NCBI GenBank assembly: GCA_964351985.1
Contig: CAYGPR010000012.1
Coordinates: 1-64,000 of the forward strand
Source: Meishania sp964351985
GTDB lineage: Bacteria; Bacteroidota; Bacteroidia; Flavobacteriales; Flavobacteriaceae
Direction: 5' to 3'
Length of the DNA stretch: 64,000 nucleotides
This document shows, one piece after another, positions 44,571 to 54,136 of the stretch. How positions within the stretch are numbered: position 1 is the first letter of the stretch; every line of letters starts with the position of its first letter. The position numbers were made by a program, and so were the translations under genes. The notes under the pieces are model-generated. The model did no database searches. It saw only the letters and a list, made by a program, of their open reading frames with translations, and had not been told where the DNA came from.

Positions 44571-46322
44571 TTAGTAGGCTGGATCCTGAGTCAAAGTAGG
44601 AACACCGTCTACCGCAGATCTATCGATTGCTTCCAAAGGTATTGGAAAATATTCATGCTTGCCAGCGGTAAAACTCTTTCCGGCCATGTAGCTTCTATGT
44701 TGTGATTCACTTGCTATATAGGCAGTTAATACCTCGGCAGAAATACCCCATCGCTGTAAGTCAAACAAACGGTGGCCTTCTAAAGCAAACTCCAAACGCG
44801 TCTCGAAACGAACCGCTTTTCTTGCCGTAGCCTGATCGGTCCAAGGGGTATTATATTGTGAAATTTCATAATTCGCAGCTGGTGTACCCTCCAAAACCGT
44901 GAAATCATTACGCTCCGCACCTTGCGTCGCTGCGGACACCCAGCTGTCAGGATTCGATGCTCTTGCACGAATTAGATTTACAAGTTCCCTTGCACGATCC
45001 AAATCGCCTAATTCCACTTCTGCTTCGGCCAACCATAGATAAATCATACCTAATCGCATGATCCTATAGTTATTGGCCGATAGGTTTTGCCAACCACCTT
45101 GGCCAAAGGCCTCAGGCTCCGCCATATGCTTCATGGAGAAGAAAGGACCGGCATAATTTAAATCACGAACAAAATCGGTCTGATAAATTTTAAACCCTTT
45201 AAAAAGAATCCCAGGTCGACCCACCGAGTGATCGATTCTTGGGTCCAAAGTTGATGTTACGACAGAAGTACCGTCGGCATTGGTATCGGCCGAGACATCT
45301 GTTGCGTCAAATGTATCTAATAGCGGTAGGCCATCTACGGTCTGATAGGCATTTACCAAGTTTTGAGATGCCTGATAAAACCCACAACAACCCCAAGGAT
45401 CGGTATACGGGTGCGCTAAACCAATTCCTCGGTTCGAGACATCACCTGAAGCACTGTTGATTGCATATTGTACTTCAAAAATAGATTCCGAATTGTTACG
45501 TGTCGCTACCAAAAAGTTATCCTGAAAATTGGGTACCAACGAGAACGGACCGTTGTTTACGATATCGTCCAAAATAACCTTGGCTTCGCCAAGTTTCGCA
45601 AGATCTGCCGTACCATTGGGCCACCCCTGGTACATCTTGGCTTTGGCCAAAAAGGCTTTAGCTGCCCAGCTTGTAGGTCTTCCCACATCGCCTTGTGTCG
45701 CAGGTAAAACAGCCGCAGCCGCTTCAAAGTCGGCTTCAATAAACGGCCATATTTCACGATCATTAGGCACCTTCGTACTTTCCAAATCGTTCAACACAAA
45801 ATTGGTCTCGTCAATATAGGTCGGCATACGCCACATCTTGCGCGCCTCGAAATGAAACAAACCTCTTAGAAAACGTGCTTCTGCAATAATCTGTGCACGT
45901 CGTGCCTCACTAATATCTTCAACTTCGGCAAGCGTGTTGATCGTATTATTAGCAGCGGCGACTCCTTTATATAACCCTCTCCACTTGTCACGTATGTGAC
46001 GGTTGAACGACTGAAAGTCATATTGCTCTATAAAAGACTGTTCCGGTTGATCCCCGGCATCGGTACCTTTTAAACCGTCATCCGAAGCAATATTGAACAC
46101 CCAGCTATGAATGTCGTTATGCCATGTTTGGCCCGTAAGACCACCACCGGGTACCATATTGTAGGCCCCAATCAATAGCCCTTCGACACCGTCAGCGGTG
46201 GCCACATCGCCCTCACTAAACTGGCCCTGGGGCTGTCTGTCCAAAAACTCATCATTACAAGCTGTCCCCAAGAAGAGAAGCAGCGTGCATGAGGTAATAA
46301 AAATCCAATTTCTCTTTTTCAT
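44571..46322 (-). CDS. SusD/RagB-family outer membrane glycan-binding lipoprotein
   Basis: A 583-residue surface lipoprotein. ATG 46322 is chosen for the signal MKKRNWIFITSCTLLLFLGTAC (lipobox LGTAC, read in two parts); an in-frame upstream ATG at 46340 adds six residues. SusD hallmarks include CNDEFLDRQPQG, HIRDKWRGLYKGVAAANNTI, AQIIAEARFLRGLFHFEA and FETRLEFALEGHRLFDLQRW. The TPR-like helical core and C-terminal KHEYFPIPLEAID are intact. It partners SusC, 25 bp upstream, capping the channel and binding oligosaccharide at the surface. Substrate cannot be read from sequence. Confidence 0.96.
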   Translation of the reverse strand: MKKRNWIFITSCTLLLFLGTACNDEFLDRQPQGQFSEGDVATADGVEGLLIGAYNMVPGGGLTGQTWHNDIHSWVFNIASDDGLKGTDAGDQPEQSFIEQYDFQSFNRHIRDKWRGLYKGVAAANNTINTLAEVEDISEARRAQIIAEARFLRGLFHFEARKMWRMPTYIDETNFVLNDLESTKVPNDREIWPFIEADFEAAAAVLPATQGDVGRPTSWAAKAFLAKAKMYQGWPNGTADLAKLGEAKVILDDIVNNGPFSLVPNFQDNFLVATRNNSESIFEVQYAINSASGDVSNRGIGLAHPYTDPWGCCGFYQASQNLVNAYQTVDGLPLLDTFDATDVSADTNADGTSVVTSTLDPRIDHSVGRPGILFKGFKIYQTDFVRDLNYAGPFFSMKHMAEPEAFGQGGWQNLSANNYRIMRLGMIYLWLAEAEVELGDLDRARELVNLIRARASNPDSWVSAATQGAERNDFTVLEGTPAANYEISQYNTPWTDQATARKAVRFETRLEFALEGHRLFDLQRWGISAEVLTAYIASESQHRSYMAGKSFTAGKHEYFPIPLEAIDRSAVDGVPTLTQDPAY

Positions 46323-46347
46323 GATATATGTAATTAGCATTTTTAAA

Positions 46348-49300
46348 TTATTTTAAAGTTACGTTTAATCCCAGGCTGAAGGTACGTGCCACAGGCAAAC
46401 CTCCACCATCATAACCTAAAGTCTGGTTTCTTCGAGCATCATCGGTATTCGACAATTGTACTTCAGGGTTTAGACCTGTATACTTCGTAAAGGTAGCCAA
46501 ATTTTGGGCTTGAAAATAAATCTGGGCGTTGGCGATACCACCAATTGATTCCAATATACTCTCGCCAAAGGAATAGGTCAACTGCACGTTTTTAAGTCGG
46601 AAGAAACTGGCATCTTCGATAAAATATGAAGAAGGTCGGCTACTAACGGCATCGTTACGGTCCATAATAGGCGTCGTTGCCCCAGGATTCCGTGCTACCC
46701 AAGTACTTGGATCCGCATTGAAGTCGGTAGGCTGCCATGCTTCGTATAACGCTCTCTGTGACTTGTTTCCTTGAAAGGTATTGAAATCAGCAAAATAACG
46801 TGTATAGTTGAAAACGTCGTTACCTTGAGAACCATTACCAAAGATATTCAAGGCTATATTCTTATAACTCAAATCGATATTGATACCATAGGTAAAGTCT
46901 GGGTGTGGACTACCTATGATGGTACGGTCATCATCATTGATAACGCCATCATTGTTGATATCCGCTACGCGGAATTTACCAGGCGCATTATAATCGCCAT
47001 ACGGTGCCCATGCATCGGCTTCGGCCTGAGACTGAAACAGCCCTAAGTTCTGAAACCCATAAAAAGAGGATATGGGAGAGCCCTCTTGTGTTAACGAAAG
47101 GGCGGGTATCCTTCGGCTTTGACCAAAGATTCGAGTATCCTCGCCAACTAATTCGTTCACCTCGTTCTTATAGTGTGAAATATTACCATTGATACCATAG
47201 CTGAAATCACCTATTTTGTCGTTATACCCTAAGGAAATATCAAAACCTTTGTTGGTCATTTTACCCACGTTAAAAGAAGGTTCCTCCGCCTGGCCAGCAG
47301 TATAAGTAACTGGTACCTGAATCAACATGTCGTCGGTAACACGGCTGTAAATATCAAATGCGAAATTCAATTTGTTATCCAACATGACCACATCTAAACC
47401 GAAGTTGCCTTGGGTTGTAGTTTCCCACTTGGCATTTGGGTTACCAAAAGCCTGTGTCGAAAATCCTATAGTAGGTTGACCCGTTGAGCCATCAATAGGA
47501 TATCCTCCCGTTGTGATATCAGATCGATAGGTTGTAAAGGCATTGTAGTCCCCAATTTGCTGGTTACCGGTTTGCCCCCATCCATAACGCACCATCAAGT
47601 TATTTATCCAATCGACATCCTCCATAAAGTTTTCGTCGGAAACCCTCCAACCTAAACTGAAAGCGGGAAAAACCGCACTACGAGCCGCTTGCTGGAACCT
47701 AGAAGAAGAATCATTCCGTAAGGTAAGCTGTAACAAGTATTTACCATCATAATCGTAATCGATTCTACCGAACTGCGACCACAATGAATAATCCAAGTTC
47801 ACAAAACCATAATTTCCAGCGGTCGTTTGATCCCCTTGGCTAATATAACTTAGAATATTGGTCGTTTCAAATTTGAAGCGTTGTCTTGAGGCTCCGAAAC
47901 GCTCTTCAAACTGTTGGATGGACTCCACACCTAAATAGGCCTTGAAGTTATGCACGTCGTTGAACGTTTTGGCATAACTTAACGTATTCGTCCAAGTCCA
48001 CTGATATTCGTATTGCTCACGAGCATTGGAACTATTGATAAAGTTGCCCTCGACATATTCAGGCTGGGGTCGCCCTAGATCACGTTCCCTTTGCACTCGA
48101 CCATCCAAACCAAAACTGGTACGAATATTCAGATTTGGTATAATTTCGTAGTCAGCATAGACATTACCCAATAAACGTAATCGAAAGTTTCGGTCATCTT
48201 GATCTCTTGAAAGACGCGCAAAAGGGTTAAAGTTGTTCCCTAAGTTCGCACCTCGACTACCGGCGAAATTACCTGCGATATCATAAATTGGCAATAAAGG
48301 GTGATGCTTGTAAGAACCTTGAACCGGGCCCTGTTCATCATCATTGTTCACAAAACCTTTTCGATTGTCAAAAGAGGCCGTAAAATTCTCTCCGATCGTC
48401 AAACGATTGTTGATAGCCTTGAATTCCGTATTAGCACGCAGGGAAACCCTGTTATATTCGAAGAACTTTATGAACGATTCTTGTTCGAAATAGTTCAAAC
48501 TAAAAGCATACCGAGCACTTTCGGTAGCACCTGAGGCAGAAATGTTATGACTCATAATCGGTGCCGAGCGTGTAATCTCTTCCCACCAATTGGTGTCGGC
48601 AGCGCGGGTAATCGCATAAATATTGCCCTCTTCCAAAGCGTAAAGACTTGGATCTGCGGCAGGATCGCCTTCAAAGGCACCACTAGGAAATACGAAATCA
48701 GGTAGGATCACATCAGTAGGGCCAAACGTATATTGGCCATGGCTAGGCGCTACTCCGGCATATATATCCGCCAAATATAAGTACCTACCTAAATCTACAG
48801 CATTCAATGCTTCTACATCCTTCTCCGCACTTTGAGTTCCAAAGAAGGTATTATAGGTAATGTTCGGTTTCCCTAACTTACCCTTTTTTGTCGTAATAAT
48901 GATAACCCCGTTTGCGGCACGTGAACCATAGATAGAGGCAGCCGAGGCATCTTTCAATACTTGTAGTGATTCAATATCGTTAGGGTTAAAGTTCCCTTGT
49001 GATTGTGATGGCACTCCGTCAATAATGTAGAGCGGGTCGTTATTACCCAAGGTACCGAAACCACGAATACGTACCGTGGCCTCTCCACCAGGTCTCGCAT
49101 CGTTGACAATGTTCACACCGGCTGCCCTACCCTGTAATTGCTGGGAAAATGTCGTGGCAGGCACTGCCAATAACTCTTCGGTATCGACGACCGTTACGGC
49201 ACCTGTCAAATCTTTCTTAGCCTGACTACCGTAACCCGTTACAACGACCTCATCCAATTTACTGGCATCTTCGATCATCGTTACATCGATAGTCGTCTGC

Positions 49301-49557
49301 CCATCGACCGCAATTTCTTGCGTACTATAACCGATATAACTGAAAACCAAAGTGGCACCCTCTTCTACATCGATGGAATAGTTGCCATCAAAATCGGTCT
49401 GTGTACCGTTCGTCGTTCCTTTAACAAGGATAGTAGCCCCCGGCAAAGGACCCGTTTCGTCACTGACCGTACCGGTCACTATTGTTTGTGCGCCTACAAA
49501 TGCGAAACAGAAAAGTGTTCCCAAAAGAAGCATACTTCTTAAAAGCGTAATCTTCAT
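46348..49557 (-). CDS. SusC/RagA-family TonB-linked outer membrane transporter
   Basis: A 1069-residue receptor. Signal peptide: MLLLGTLFCFAFVGAQ. The carboxypeptidase-regulatory-like domain covers about residues 27-105 (GTVSDETGPLPGATILVKG; NYSIDVEEGATLVFSYIGY). The TonB box/SusC signature is DEVVVTGYGSQAKKDLTGAV, and the plug has VRIRGFGTLGNNDPLYIIDG and ASIYGSRAANGVIIITTKKG. A 22-strand barrel follows, with the C-terminal aromatic-ended strand RTFSLGLNVTLK. It forms a pedal-bin importer with the SusD 25 bp downstream. There is no adjacent anti-sigma or hybrid sensor, so regulation is not evident here; the nearest regulators are the LytTR pair at 54-57 kb. Confidence 0.97.
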   Translation of the reverse strand: MKITLLRSMLLLGTLFCFAFVGAQTIVTGTVSDETGPLPGATILVKGTTNGTQTDFDGNYSIDVEEGATLVFSYIGYSTQEIAVDGQTTIDVTMIEDASKLDEVVVTGYGSQAKKDLTGAVTVVDTEELLAVPATTFSQQLQGRAAGVNIVNDARPGGEATVRIRGFGTLGNNDPLYIIDGVPSQSQGNFNPNDIESLQVLKDASAASIYGSRAANGVIIITTKKGKLGKPNITYNTFFGTQSAEKDVEALNAVDLGRYLYLADIYAGVAPSHGQYTFGPTDVILPDFVFPSGAFEGDPAADPSLYALEEGNIYAITRAADTNWWEEITRSAPIMSHNISASGATESARYAFSLNYFEQESFIKFFEYNRVSLRANTEFKAINNRLTIGENFTASFDNRKGFVNNDDEQGPVQGSYKHHPLLPIYDIAGNFAGSRGANLGNNFNPFARLSRDQDDRNFRLRLLGNVYADYEIIPNLNIRTSFGLDGRVQRERDLGRPQPEYVEGNFINSSNAREQYEYQWTWTNTLSYAKTFNDVHNFKAYLGVESIQQFEERFGASRQRFKFETTNILSYISQGDQTTAGNYGFVNLDYSLWSQFGRIDYDYDGKYLLQLTLRNDSSSRFQQAARSAVFPAFSLGWRVSDENFMEDVDWINNLMVRYGWGQTGNQQIGDYNAFTTYRSDITTGGYPIDGSTGQPTIGFSTQAFGNPNAKWETTTQGNFGLDVVMLDNKLNFAFDIYSRVTDDMLIQVPVTYTAGQAEEPSFNVGKMTNKGFDISLGYNDKIGDFSYGINGNISHYKNEVNELVGEDTRIFGQSRRIPALSLTQEGSPISSFYGFQNLGLFQSQAEADAWAPYGDYNAPGKFRVADINNDGVINDDDRTIIGSPHPDFTYGINIDLSYKNIALNIFGNGSQGNDVFNYTRYFADFNTFQGNKSQRALYEAWQPTDFNADPSTWVARNPGATTPIMDRNDAVSSRPSSYFIEDASFFRLKNVQLTYSFGESILESIGGIANAQIYFQAQNLATFTKYTGLNPEVQLSNTDDARRNQTLGYDGGGLPVARTFSLGLNVTLK

Positions 49558-50153
49558 AGATAGTTGATTTTGAGTTAGTTAATTTTGATTAATAATGTAT
49601 TTAATGATATAAAAGTTAATTAGTTCAGGTCATTTAATATGTTCTGCTTAACAAGGTATAATGCCTTAGTGATTTTTAATTAATTGTTAAAGATAAGCGA
49701 ATATATTTTCTTAAATGAAAGTTAAAGGTAAAAATATATTTCATTTACACAATAGCGCAATATCCTTAAATCGTAGTGTTTTGTTGGTTTTCGTTGTGAT
49801 TATGGTGTAGGAATTTTTGTTAATTTTAATATAATTTATTGAAATGCAGTAGTTTATATGACCCATCTATCAAACACATTACACTTAAAAAAATAACAAT
49901 ATCACTAGGTTTTTTCTGGCATCCATTTAAAATATCACATAATAGAATGATTTCTTCACATATAACACGATTTAAAATAATACAATTGGATAGAATAATC
50001 CATGCAGGATAAAAACAAACCCAATAGTGTTTCACTATTGAGTACTACGATGTCGGCCAAATCGCTAAGAAGGCTGGAAAAAGTAGCTTGCCATCAACGA
50101 CCTATTTATTGAACTGATTTAAACTTGTTGTACCGTTCTCATTATATAGAATA
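49558..50153. other. 596 bp A/T-rich intergenic region upstream of susC
   Basis: Very A/T-rich. The first 250 bases must hold the susC promoter and 5' leader (minus strand), but I found no confident TTG/TAnnTTTG pair. A terminator hairpin for the cytochrome gene is at 50011-50040. Just after it, a plus-strand frame through 50041-50110 reads DVGQIAKKAGKSSLPSTTYL and stops at once, which could be a decayed coding remnant or chance. No RNA gene was recognised. Confidence 0.5.
50011..50040 (-). terminator. Hairpin terminator-like element after the cytochrome gene
   Basis: caatagtg (50022-50029) and cactattg (50033-50040), a perfect 8 bp stem with a 3-nt loop, followed on the minus strand by ggtttgttttta. 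It is 114 bp after the cytochrome stop, so the assignment is moderate. Confidence 0.55.
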
Positions 50154-51392
50154 TCACTCATAGATTCCAATCAAATGCGTTCTAATATAAACAGGTACGG
50201 TAGTACTATCCTTATCCAATTGCAGCTGCATCGTTGTAGAAGGAGACAAAGGCATGTGGCATGCAATGCAATCATTCGTCAAGGTGTTGTTCGCCATTTG
50301 ACTATCCTTGGAGCATCCTTTGCTGAGAGAGTCATGACATTGCATACATTTTTGATTGAACATGCTATTGCCACGCTCTTTATTATGGGGATTGTGGCAG
50401 GTCATACAATCCATACTTTCGGACTTGATAAAACACGCGCTGCTGGTCAAGAGCCCGTATTGGTTGCCATGTACATCTAATTTTTCTTTCGGCTTGCCCG
50501 AGGTAAAACTTGTGGCGTAATCATCCAAAACTTCTCCAGGTAGAAAGGAAAATACATTATCCTTTCGTTTCCGATTACGAAGGCCCGAGTGACATTGGGC
50601 ACATACATCTAATCGTTGCTGTCTAGACAACTCGGAGATTTTAGCCATATTCAGCGTCTGAACCGTATCAGGGTTGGTTCTTTGTGCGATAACATGTTTC
50701 TCGGCCGGCCCATGACACCGTTCACAATCGATACCCAAGACCATCTCATTTCTGTAGTACTGATTACTTGCGCCGGAAGGGTCATGGTTTTTCGCCGTTG
50801 TTGTATGACATTTGATACAGGCATCGGAAACCGGGCGTTTGAAATAGGTCAAGGGAAAACCCGGTCCGTTCATCCAGCTATCGATGGGCGTATAGTAAGA
50901 GGCTTGCAGTTGGTACAGTCGGTCATCATCCCAAGTCAAATACGATTGTCCCTTTACCCCTGAGCCTATGACGATGTCGATTTTAGAGGTGATGTCATCT
51001 TGTTGCGTGAATTTGAAATCCATATGCTGGTAAAATTTGCCATCCTCGGCAATCAAGGTTATTTTTGAATCATTGATATCAAAGGAATTTGCCCCAGTTT
51101 CAAAACTCCCTTTGATAGTTTCGGCACTCGCCTGGGCAGAAGTCTTGTAATGGGCGGTATTCAAATGGGTGGCATAGATGTCGGTATGGCATTCCATACA
51201 GGTTTCTGATCCTACATAATTTTCTCCATTAACGTGCGTCGCTAAAACCTTAGGGGTGAAATAGTCCGATTCCGTTGTTCGATTTTTACAATGCCAAACA
51301 AAAGATGCCAATGCTATTGCGACTATGAAAAGAATTATATTTCGGATACCTTTTTTTTTCAAAATCAAGGTGTTTGCTTTAGATAGATTCAA
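50154..51392 (-). CDS. Seven-heme cytochrome c lipoprotein
   Basis: A 412-residue exported multiheme protein. The N-terminal helix (NIILFIVAIALASFVWHC) may be a lipoprotein signal. Seven CxxCH motifs are present: CMECH, CIKCH, CERCH, CAQCH, CMTCH, CMQCH and CIACH, giving seven c-type hemes. Spaced histidines (HLNTAHYK, HNPHNKERG) can serve as distal ligands. The layout resembles cytochrome c554 / NapC-linked electron carriers and multiheme proteins of Bacteroidota. It stands alone on the minus strand, divergent from the plug-only gene. An electron-transfer role at the envelope is inferred; partners are not visible in the window. Confidence 0.92.
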   Translation of the reverse strand: MNLSKANTLILKKKGIRNIILFIVAIALASFVWHCKNRTTESDYFTPKVLATHVNGENYVGSETCMECHTDIYATHLNTAHYKTSAQASAETIKGSFETGANSFDINDSKITLIAEDGKFYQHMDFKFTQQDDITSKIDIVIGSGVKGQSYLTWDDDRLYQLQASYYTPIDSWMNGPGFPLTYFKRPVSDACIKCHTTTAKNHDPSGASNQYYRNEMVLGIDCERCHGPAEKHVIAQRTNPDTVQTLNMAKISELSRQQRLDVCAQCHSGLRNRKRKDNVFSFLPGEVLDDYATSFTSGKPKEKLDVHGNQYGLLTSSACFIKSESMDCMTCHNPHNKERGNSMFNQKCMQCHDSLSKGCSKDSQMANNTLTNDCIACHMPLSPSTTMQLQLDKDSTTVPVYIRTHLIGIYE

Positions 51393-51535
51393 AGTTAGGT
51401 TTTATATAGTTTCCGTTCAAAGATTGAGCAAGTAGTATTCTAAGAATCCTTCTATTCTGTCAGTTTTTTTTTAAAAAAACTTTTAAACCCGATGAATATA
51501 AATTTTATATCTTTAATAAAAACTTAAACTTCTTT

Positions 51536-52195
51536 ATGCGACTTTCATTAAACTTTGTTGTCCTTTTACTATGCTCATATTCTCTTTTAGGTCAAAAGAC
51601 CGAATCAAAAATCACTTGGGTAAACGGAACGGTTTTAGATGCCAATCGGGCACCCGTAAAAAAAGCGGTTATTTATTTGGATTCGGTGGAGACCAAAATC
51701 AAAACTGACAAAAAAGGGGAATTTAAGATAGGCCTGAAGCCGGGCAACGAACTCATATCGGCTTATTCATGGAAACATGGAATCCATACGGTTGTCTATG
51801 ACAAAAATAAGGATGTACTGATTGTTTTTCCCGAAATCGGAGACGTTGTTCCTCAAGATAAATTGGTGGAGATGGGTTTCAAGACAAGGAAAAAAACGAG
51901 GAAGAAAAAAGAACCAAAAGACTACAGCAAATACTTGGATATGTATCAGCTAATCGGGGCCGAAGTGCCAGGAGCACAAGTTAGCGGTACGACTATTCGT
52001 TTGCGCGGAAATGCCATAAACTCGGTGAACTCTGGCCAAGAACCACTTTTGATAGTCGATGGCACCGTGGTGGGTTCGCTGGAATATATTCTACCTAGGG
52101 AAGTTGCTTCCGTACGTGTTATTCGTGATGAAAACGCTTCGATCTATGGAGCTCGTGGCGCTAATGGCGTAATTGTAATAAAAATGAAAAATTAA
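51536..52195 (+). CDS. Exported carboxypeptidase-like plus TonB-plug domain protein without barrel
   Basis: A 219-residue protein with signal peptide (LNFVVLLLCSYSLLGQ). A carboxypeptidase-regulatory-like beta domain covers about residues 28-95 (VNGTVLDANRAPVKKAVIYL). A Lys/Arg-rich link follows (KTRKKTRKKKEPKDYSKYL), then a TonB plug-like segment (about 140-219: TTIRLRGNAINSVNSGQEPL, LLIVDGTVVGSLEYILP, ASIYGARGANGVIVIKMKN). It ends where a receptor would begin its barrel, with a clean stop and terminator downstream, so it is not simply truncated by frameshift as far as I can see. Such stand-alone plugs may bind or compete for TonB, or act as periplasmic partners; function unknown. Confidence 0.8.
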   Translation: MRLSLNFVVLLLCSYSLLGQKTESKITWVNGTVLDANRAPVKKAVIYLDSVETKIKTDKKGEFKIGLKPGNELISAYSWKHGIHTVVYDKNKDVLIVFPEIGDVVPQDKLVEMGFKTRKKTRKKKEPKDYSKYLDMYQLIGAEVPGAQVSGTTIRLRGNAINSVNSGQEPLLIVDGTVVGSLEYILPREVASVRVIRDENASIYGARGANGVIVIKMKN

Positions 52196-52282
52196 AAAGT
52201 CAGTAGTACGAGTTTTCCTTTGAATCGGGCTTTGTTTAATGTCCTTCCCGAAGATAATATTCCCATTAAGACGGTAGAAAAC

Positions 52283-52320
52283 AAAAAAAATCCGACCACT
52301 TTCGTGATCGGATTTTTTTT
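52283..52320. terminator. Bidirectional intrinsic terminator between convergent genes
   Basis: aaaaaaaatccga (52283-52295) pairs with tcggatttttttt (52308-52320). The 13 bp stem ends in T runs on both strands, between the plug protein (plus) and the cadherin-like gene (minus). Confidence 0.85.
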
Positions 52321-52428
52321 GGGGTTGACAGCATATCACATAACGTTACTAAAAAGTGATTTCGCTATTTGCATTTTGCTATACAAATCAAATTCCCATA
52401 AGGTTACTTGGCAAAAAAAGTTATTGTC

Positions 52429-53877
52429 CTATATATTTGTAAAAGTTCTTATGGCTCGCACAAAGGCACCCGAATTATTCTTAACCTGAGAGGCAACACC
52501 TCCATTGTTTACCATAATTCTAGCTTGATCCGTATTTATCTCGGTAGAACTCCAGTAATAAAAAAATATAATCTCTGTTCCTCCATTTGCTAAAGATGTA
52601 GTGTTAACAGTTGCCAAATTGAGGTAAATTTCAGATAGTTCGAACAATGAAGGTAAATACCAATCAGAATAACCAGCTGAAGTTGAATTATCACATAAAG
52701 CTGCTGCATATACGCCAGCTCCATGGTTATTTATAATTGCTATTGTATTTGCCTGTCCTGTACCTATGTTTTGCCCGGTAGCTCCAGTATTGGTATTTGT
52801 ACCAATACTCCAGCCTATTCCTTGATTTGGGGTGGGATTGACTTGGTCGACAATGTCACAAACTAATCCGCCACCATTTCCATCAAGCCAAAAAATAACA
52901 CCTCCGTAGTTAAAATCTCCAATCTCATCTATGTTATTTACGTCAATTGTTACCGTTGCAGGGTTTGTGGCGCCATCCGCTGTAATTGTCGCGGTTATTG
53001 TTGTATTTGTTTCAAAATCAAACAGAGCACCGTCCGCAACACTTAGCTCACCTGAATTTGCATCTATACTTAAGGCACCTGCCGGAGTTTGAGCGGTTAT
53101 TCCGAAGTTCACGCCTACACCTTCAATGGTTTGCACGATCCCTATGATTTGCCCGTTGGTCGGGTTTTCTTCAATATCCTCAGTTACATCTTGAAGCGTT
53201 ACCTCGTTTAAGTTATTCAAGTTAATTGTAGCTGTGGCGGGGCTTTCTGAATCAACGACTGATATTGTGGCAATAATAATGGGATTGGTTTCAAAGTCGA
53301 ATAGTGCAGCATTGGCAACAGTAAGTTCCCCAGAATTTGAATCTATGATTAAAGCTCCCTCTGGGGTTTGGGTGATAATACTAAAATCTATAGCTGTACC
53401 ACCAGTGGTCTGCACTGTGCCTACAATTTGTCCATCCATAGGGTTTTCATCTGTAGAAACAACTAAATCCTGTATCGAAATCTCATTGATGTTCGTCAAG
53501 TTAATCGTTGCCGTTCCCGAATTTTCGGCACCGGCAACGGCAATAGCGGCATTAACTTCCGGATTTGTTTCAAAATCGAACAAAGTAGCATCAGCAACCG
53601 TCAATTCTCCTGTACTTGTATTGATGTCCAAGGCTCCTGCCGGGGTTTGAGATGTTATGCTAAAGCTAAAAGGTCCGTTTCCATTGACTTGTACCGTGCC
53701 GATGGATTGCCCGTTCGTTGGGTTTTCATCTATCGTTGCGGTCAGATTTTGCACACTTATTACTTCATTGACGATTACTTGTTCATTTACGGTTCCTTCA
53801 TCGTCTTTGTTACAACCAAAATTGGCAAGTACTAGCGCTAGGGTCAATACGTAGGTTAATTTCAATGTTTTTTTCAT
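52429..53877 (-). CDS. Cadherin-like repeat lipoprotein with DUF1566 (Lcl) C-terminal domain
   Basis: A 482-residue lipoprotein. Met at 53877 starts MKKTLKLTYVLTLALVLANF with Cys22 as lipobox Cys; an upstream Met at 53886 adds three residues. Three tandem cadherin-like units of about 93 residues follow (41-319), each with DENP.nGQ.iGtVQ, SGELTVAD and LFDFETNP. The C-terminal DUF1566 domain (about 325-482) has GGVIFWLDGNGGGLVCDIVD, YSDWYLPSLFELSEIYLNL, YWSSTE and FVRAIRTF. Such proteins are surface adhesins or calcium-dependent interaction modules. It is a single gene between convergent and regulator genes. Function is inferred only at the level of surface binding. Confidence 0.88.
   Translation of the reverse strand: MKKTLKLTYVLTLALVLANFGCNKDDEGTVNEQVIVNEVISVQNLTATIDENPTNGQSIGTVQVNGNGPFSFSITSQTPAGALDINTSTGELTVADATLFDFETNPEVNAAIAVAGAENSGTATINLTNINEISIQDLVVSTDENPMDGQIVGTVQTTGGTAIDFSIITQTPEGALIIDSNSGELTVANAALFDFETNPIIIATISVVDSESPATATINLNNLNEVTLQDVTEDIEENPTNGQIIGIVQTIEGVGVNFGITAQTPAGALSIDANSGELSVADGALFDFETNTTITATITADGATNPATVTIDVNNIDEIGDFNYGGVIFWLDGNGGGLVCDIVDQVNPTPNQGIGWSIGTNTNTGATGQNIGTGQANTIAIINNHGAGVYAAALCDNSTSAGYSDWYLPSLFELSEIYLNLATVNTTSLANGGTEIIFFYYWSSTEINTDQARIMVNNGGVASQVKNNSGAFVRAIRTFTNI
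52921..53757 (-). repeat. Three tandem cadherin-like coding repeats of about 280 bp
   Basis: The DNA repeats with a period of 279-282 bp, seen clearly at 53563, 53281 and 53002 in the ttgtttcaaaatcgaac-type stretch and the following gcaacngtnaattc-type stretch. The unit boundaries correspond to whole protein repeats, indicating internal duplication within the gene. Confidence 0.8.
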
Positions 53878-54136
53878 GGTAGTCATTTTAAGGGTTTTTG
53901 TTAAATAGGTTTGTTGTTTGCAATCCGTTTTACGAGCTACCTGTTTTCGGGTATGGTAAAATCATTGGATCGTCTCGATTTTATTGACCTTTAGAACGGT
54001 AACTCTCAAAGCCCTAGTGTAGTTTATGAGGGCCGATTTATTTGTGGAACTTTACAGCGTATAAGCGTAAAACTTCACGCCATAATCGCAGACTTTAAAT
54101 TGGAAGAAATTACCTGTAATACAACAAAAACAGCAT

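Noticed and set aside
44571..49557. Possible horizontally acquired island carrying SusCD
   Set aside because: No integrase, transposase, direct repeat or tRNA junction is present, and composition appears continuous with the flanks.
49826..50035. 69-residue minus-strand frame in the susC upstream region
   Set aside because: Overlaps a hairpin terminator, is rich in Ile, Leu and Cys from A/T-rich DNA, and has no recognisable features.
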